In this document: piece by piece, positions 9,899-64,000 of the stretch
Layout of the letters: each line of letters begins with the position of its first letter
Numbering within the stretch: position 1 is the first letter of the stretch
The notes under the pieces: model-generated
What the model was told of the DNA's origin: nothing
Databases searched by the model: none
Seen by the model: the letters and a program-made list of their open reading frames with translations, nothing else
Program-made: the position numbers and the translations under genes
From: Palaemon carinicauda
Taxonomy: Eukaryota > Arthropoda > Malacostraca > Decapoda > Palaemonidae
Reading direction: 5' to 3'
DNA length: 64,000 bases
Assembly: GCF_036898095.1 (NCBI RefSeq)
Contig: NC_090746.1
Coordinates: 52,447,859-52,511,858, forward strand

Positions 9899-11060
9899 CT
9901 CCCTCGGAAGGGAAAGTTGTCCAACCCTCTAGAGGCGTACCTCCTGGCGGTGCTCTCTGCTTCCCGTCAACAAGCCTTGTTTAAGTTGTAGGTCGGTATC
10001 GAGCGCTACCTGAGAATCGTAGCCGAGGCTAGTTTCTGTGTTCACCCCCCAGGGATACCCCAGCTTTAACACCCAAAGGCACCCCCCAGTATGCCATGCC
10101 TCTGTTCTTAGGCTTAATCATGAGGAAAGAAGTATTAGTAGAAGAGTAAAATAGACACTGCACCACTATCGGCAGGGAGCTTTTCCTCGTAAGGAAAAGG
10201 TCGTAACCAGTGAGCTGATCTTTAGCTGCCACATGTAGGGACTCTCTTCAGCACAGAACTGATGGGGCAGGTACAGCAGATTCCACAAGAACTAACGGCT
10301 CTGCTCGTCTAAGTGGGCTGACTTAGCCGAACGCAGAACAACAGCATCACTCTCTGAGGAAATATAAGAATTAAAAAACTCTCGGGAGGATCACCTAACC
10401 CGCGGACGGGAAGGGTGTTCCCCGAGAGAACAGAAACATAATAGGGACTTCGCAATCCCTTCACCGACCATCATCGTCATGAGAAGAGTAGTGGTGTAAG
10501 AACTGTTTACGGCGTAAGAACTATGAAAAGGATTACAAATCATTAATCCGCTGATAAAATTAAACTACTCGTGAGAAAATTCAACCCTCTGGCAGGAAGG
10601 AGGTTCCCTGAGGGGGAGCGGACAAGCTGAATACTATGCACTCCCTTCACCAGCAAAGAAAGGCCGTCTGCCCATCACCGCAAGGAGGAGTGTTGAGTCC
10701 AGAATTGAAAAAGTTAAATTACAAACAGTTAATATTTCAACTTAAATGCTGAAGAAACCATTCGGGAGCGCCACCAAACCCGTGAACGGAAAAGGCGTTC
10801 CCCCTCAGAGGATCTGCCGGCTATCCACGTAAAGAGGGAGAGCAGCGTAGTTAAGGAGAAAGAGTATCAATTCAATGACTACCCCGCTGCGGCGTAGGCC
10901 GAGATGCACTATGCCATTACACAAACATCAACTGTAATAAAATCTTAAATATATATAAAAATATTGAGAGAGTTTTCATATATAAAACTAAAACACAAGT
11001 TTAAGAATAAGAAGAAAAAAACAGAAGTTACTGTAAAACGTTCAAATTGTAATTCTTAAT
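9899..11060. other. probable DIRS-related 5' region with degenerate ~190 bp repeats
   Basis: No gene is supported. Three similar blocks start near 10380, 10590 and 10765. Each has a CTC(G/T)GG-type start, an A-rich lead-in, a GGxxGGxGTTCCC core, and in the first two the motif CTCCCTTCACC. The stretch leads into a terminal repeat of the DIRS-B type at 11060-11275, so it may be the 5' part of a truncated minus-strand DIRS element. That assignment is inference. Confidence 0.35.
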
Positions 11061-11275
11061 GGGGTAGAGAGCGGTAACGTCACACCTCTACCGAGCCAGA
11101 AAGCAAAGTGGGTGCTCAGCCCAGGTTTGTGAGTGAGCACCACTTCTGCTAACTAGCGGTTGGGATGGTTATCCCTCGCTAAAATCTCATGGCTCATTTT
11201 TCAGCTTCGCCAAAAGTAATATCTCCTATAAATAGCCAATGGTTTGTATTATAGTGACGGAACAAATGTTTTACA
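11060..11275 (-). mobile_element. truncated DIRS-B-like terminal repeat
   Basis: Resembles the right end of DIRS-B (25375-25562) in the same orientation. Shared landmarks are GAGCGGTAAC, GAAAGCAAAGTGGG, TATCCCTCG/AACCCTCG, CGCC(A)AAAGTAATA and GTTTGTAT followed by GACGGAACAAA. It ends at the same outermost base as DIRS-B. No matching left end was found, so this is a fragment. Confidence 0.65.
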
Positions 11276-11767
11276 TAGGCTACCTTTTAGACTGAAGACA
11301 AATGGAAGAGAAGAAATCCTTTTCACACAAGCGGTTTATGATCGTGAGGTTGCGACCGTGTTGTTTAGAAATCAATGTAGCTCAATGAGGCCCTTCACAA
11401 GCTGCGGTAGATAACCATGCAGCAGTATAACCGGCCGGTAGTGATTTCCAAACCGCATGCACTGCTAAACCGTGCAGTACCACACAGTTCAGAATACTTA
11501 AGTAGTTTATGGCTCCCTTCAGACAACAGGTATTCTCCCGTGCACAGTAGCAGTGGTTCAGCTGTTGGAGAGGGTAGTAGGCATTCCTCTTCTGCTACTA
11601 TTTTTCAACGATTACTGTGAATTGTCTAATTATTATTAAATTATTATTGTTATTATTATTATTATAATAATACACTGTCCTAAAGGTACATTACATTAAA
11701 CTTAATAGGATCGTGAGTTATACAAGTGATTGTTTTCTTTTTCTTATGTTGATTAAGATAAACTGTA

Positions 11768-11773
<6 letters not shown>

Positions 11774-11856
<83 letters not shown>

Positions 11857-11857
11857 G
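11774..11857 (+). repeat. (GA)n microsatellite with G-run
   Basis: About 36 GA units followed by a run of about 12 G. Confidence 0.98.
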
Positions 11858-14149
11858 ATCCAATCAGCGTTTTGTGATATTACCCTCATGTTAAAATAAA
11901 TGAGGGTGATTGTTGCTGAAATATTATTTATTATTATTATTGGGTAAGTCCACCATTTACATAGTTGCTTCTTTTTAGCATCTTAATTATTTTATACACA
12001 GAAACCACTTTCTTTTTTATGTCCTCCATCTTGAACAAATACCGAGAGGCTAGTATTCTGTTCCCTGATGCAGATGAACCGCACAGGAAACAACCGCTCA
12101 TGTAAAGACATGGTCTTTGACATGCGGAAATCTGCCGCACGGCTTTAAACTGCTCCTGTGAAGTGAGCCTTAATTGCATAAATCTCTATACATAGCATTC
12201 AAGTGGCCTGATAACAAAGGATATCTGATTGTCAAGGAATTGCTTGAAGTACCCATTGGATTGAAATTCCCTAAACTCCTAAATTTCATTGTATTCATAA
12301 TCAACTCCTAAACTTCATTGTACTCCTAATCATAGTCCCTCTGGTAATAGATGGGAAGTATTTTGTAGGCATTCTATAAGAGGGAAAGCAATAGTCAATC
12401 AGAGTAATACTGCATATGCTATAGCAGAACAATAAACAATAGTAAAGCCAATGTCCTTCCAACTTATACAGTAGTGGTATCTAAGTGTGTTGTAAGGTAT
12501 TATCTGATTTCTTTGAAACTGCATGGTTTTAAGCCTAAGGTTTTATGTTCAAGTTTATTGAAGTCCCTTATGGCTGGGCTCTTGTAATGCTGGAAGTACC
12601 AAAATACTTGCCCCAAAAAATTTCCTTTGAGGAAAAAGAAACTATTGTGCTGTAATATCTTGCTCAGGGAGTGGCTTTTCTTTTATCCTCAATAGCATTT
12701 CAATCTGTACCTTTACTGGTAAAATTGGATAACAATTCCTAATCATTGCCACCCTGTGGTCCACTTGGAGCAAGAAAAAACTCATAAGCAATAAGCCTAG
12801 AGAAAATAAGGAGGTATATCCTACTCAAGATAGTTTTAAAATATTACAGAATACTTCTTCAAATCATGTTTTCAAGCAGTGATTAAAATTATATTGCATA
12901 TAAAGGAAAAATCAAATGACTATGTATCATCAATTTATATTTAGTTAGATAACAATGAGCCAATTACAATTCCTATGTACAGGGTGGAGAATAAAATGTG
13001 ATTACTGAATACTGAATAAAATATGAATACAATATTTCTGTTCATTTGGCACTATACATTGTATTTACAAGAACTACAAAAAATTTGTGGCTAACCTGCA
13101 CAGTCTTTGTATGATTGTCTAGATAAATAAGATATCTAACAATGGCCTAAAATTTCGTGGCAGATACGATGAATTTGAATAAATTATATATATAATATAT
13201 TTTTATTAGAAAAAAACAATGGTAGCAAAATGAAGTAATGAAAAGGGTAAAAACAACCACAAGCCCAAACTGACCGTACAAACACGTTTCCCTTAAAAAA
13301 TCACGCATCATTTAATTTGGCCCAGAATCAGAGTGATACTGGTGTATGTTGCAAACAAGCACTCAAAACTAATCCTTTTGTAAAAAGTGCAAGGACAAAT
13401 TACACATCAGTGTGTCAAACTTTCCTCCAGACCAAATTCTACATCAAATAAGATCTAACAGTTAATGATCTATGTCAAACTAGCACTTTAACCTTTAACA
13501 ATGTTTTGGTGCAAAAGTGAAAAAAATAGCTCGCTTTCGGTGTACAAACAATGTAGAGATAAACAATATAGCACCTTAATAAAAATACATTTAACTGGTT
13601 TTCATGGTCTCCAAAACACTGTCAAACATTTTTATTAATATTTCTTTACTATTTTATTTCCTTTAAAATCATACACAAGGTAAAAATACTTTTTGTTATA
13701 CAGTATAACTATGATGGCAGAGAACATGCAAATAACACTTTTAAAACCACGATCTCATAGCTAAATGTCTCAAATTGGTAATCGTTATTTGGTGTTAGTC
13801 AGTGTGGTCCAGTATAAATAACCATAATGTTACGAAAGGCCTTCTTCCTTGGTTAGTTTCCCTTAGATACGGTAAATTTCTGAGTTGATATATAAAGGGC
13901 TTGAACAGTAATGGGAAGACAGTAACACGATGTGGATGAATAATTAACAGATGATAATGATATTCGACCAGAGATAATCAAATTCTGCTATACTGTACCT
14001 TATACTGTAAAGTAATTGGTACACAGAATTTGATAAGGGTTTCTTTGACTTCATCACATTATATATTAAATGATTAATCTATATGGCTTAGTCACAGTTG
14101 CTTATAATTTGAGATTCATTGTGAGTGATGGTTTCAAAGATAACCCTCG

Positions 14150-14155
14150 TTTATT
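14150..14155 (-). terminator. candidate poly(A) signal of the host gene
   Basis: AATAAA on the minus strand (TTTATT on plus), about 95 bases beyond the stop codon at 14251. It is the nearest canonical signal. More distal signals are possible in this AT-rich sequence. Confidence 0.4.
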
Positions 14156-14250
14156 GCAGCCACCAGATATCTGCTCTAGGCAACAAACTGGTCAAGGGCG
14201 GATGAAATGGACGAGGTGATAGATGGGCTCTTGATGTAGTACAAACTAGA

Positions 14251-64000
<49,750 letters not shown>

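Larger units (their letters stand above)
11280..14250. other. AT-rich downstream region of the host gene
   Basis: This contains ATT-rich tracts (11634-11672 and 11925-11940), a GA microsatellite, and long AT-rich sequence in which I see no exon, domain or transposase similarity. Part may be 3' UTR of the minus-strand host gene. Confidence 0.4.

Overview
This is eukaryotic DNA, almost certainly from an arthropod and most likely a decapod crustacean. The evidence is a multi-exon gene with standard GT/AG introns, AT-rich introns with long GA/CT and TA microsatellites, an AAT-tailed non-LTR 3' end of a type I associate with decapods, and an unusually dense set of DIRS-type tyrosine-recombinase (YR) retrotransposons, which are known to be widespread in Decapoda. 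Nothing looks bacterial.

The one host gene I can support lies on the minus strand. Seventeen exons run from beyond position 64000 down to a stop codon at 14251. Every junction agrees in reading phase, and the visible exons join into 1,378 codons without a stop. The product is a long coiled-coil protein (about the first 1,000 visible residues), then an acidic/serine-rich stretch, an Arg-rich block, a Ser/Pro-rich segment with an SxIP-type motif, and one C-terminal fibronectin type III-like domain. I do not recognise the orthologue; a cytoskeletal, centrosomal or scaffold role is an inference.

Most of the rest is mobile DNA, largely inside or just downstream of that gene. Positions 1-943 are the 3' end of an older DIRS element. 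A younger, nearly complete DIRS element (DIRS-A, about 944-9144, plus strand) sits exactly at the older element's terminus. It has an intact gag ORF, a pol region broken by two frameshifts, and a YR with all recognisable catalytic residues. Position 9145 then enters the RNase H end of a non-LTR retrotransposon. A second family (DIRS-B, about 18824-25562, minus strand, decayed) shows inverted terminal repeats plus the diagnostic internal complementary region, and a gag with SR-like SPxRx repeats. DIRS-C (47297-49470) is a 2.2 kb internally deleted derivative with nearly identical termini. DIRS-D (36126-40780), DIRS-E (about 40782-42970, perhaps to 45560) and DIRS-F (about 29580-33310, plus strand) are older ruins.

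DNA transposons are also present: a piggyBac copy (55800-58377, TTAA duplication, frameshifted transposase, palindromic subterminal repeats), a PIF/Harbinger deletion derivative (36501-37093, TTA duplication), a pogo/Tigger-like foldback element (43074-45066, TA duplication), a pogo/Tigger DDE-transposase ruin (16090-17110), and a 160-170 bp foldback MITE (about 34677-34845). Several are nested: Harbinger in DIRS-D, Tigger probably in DIRS-E, DIRS-C in an older repeat, and DIRS-A at the end of an older DIRS. No tRNA, rRNA, CRISPR or operon-like structure was seen.
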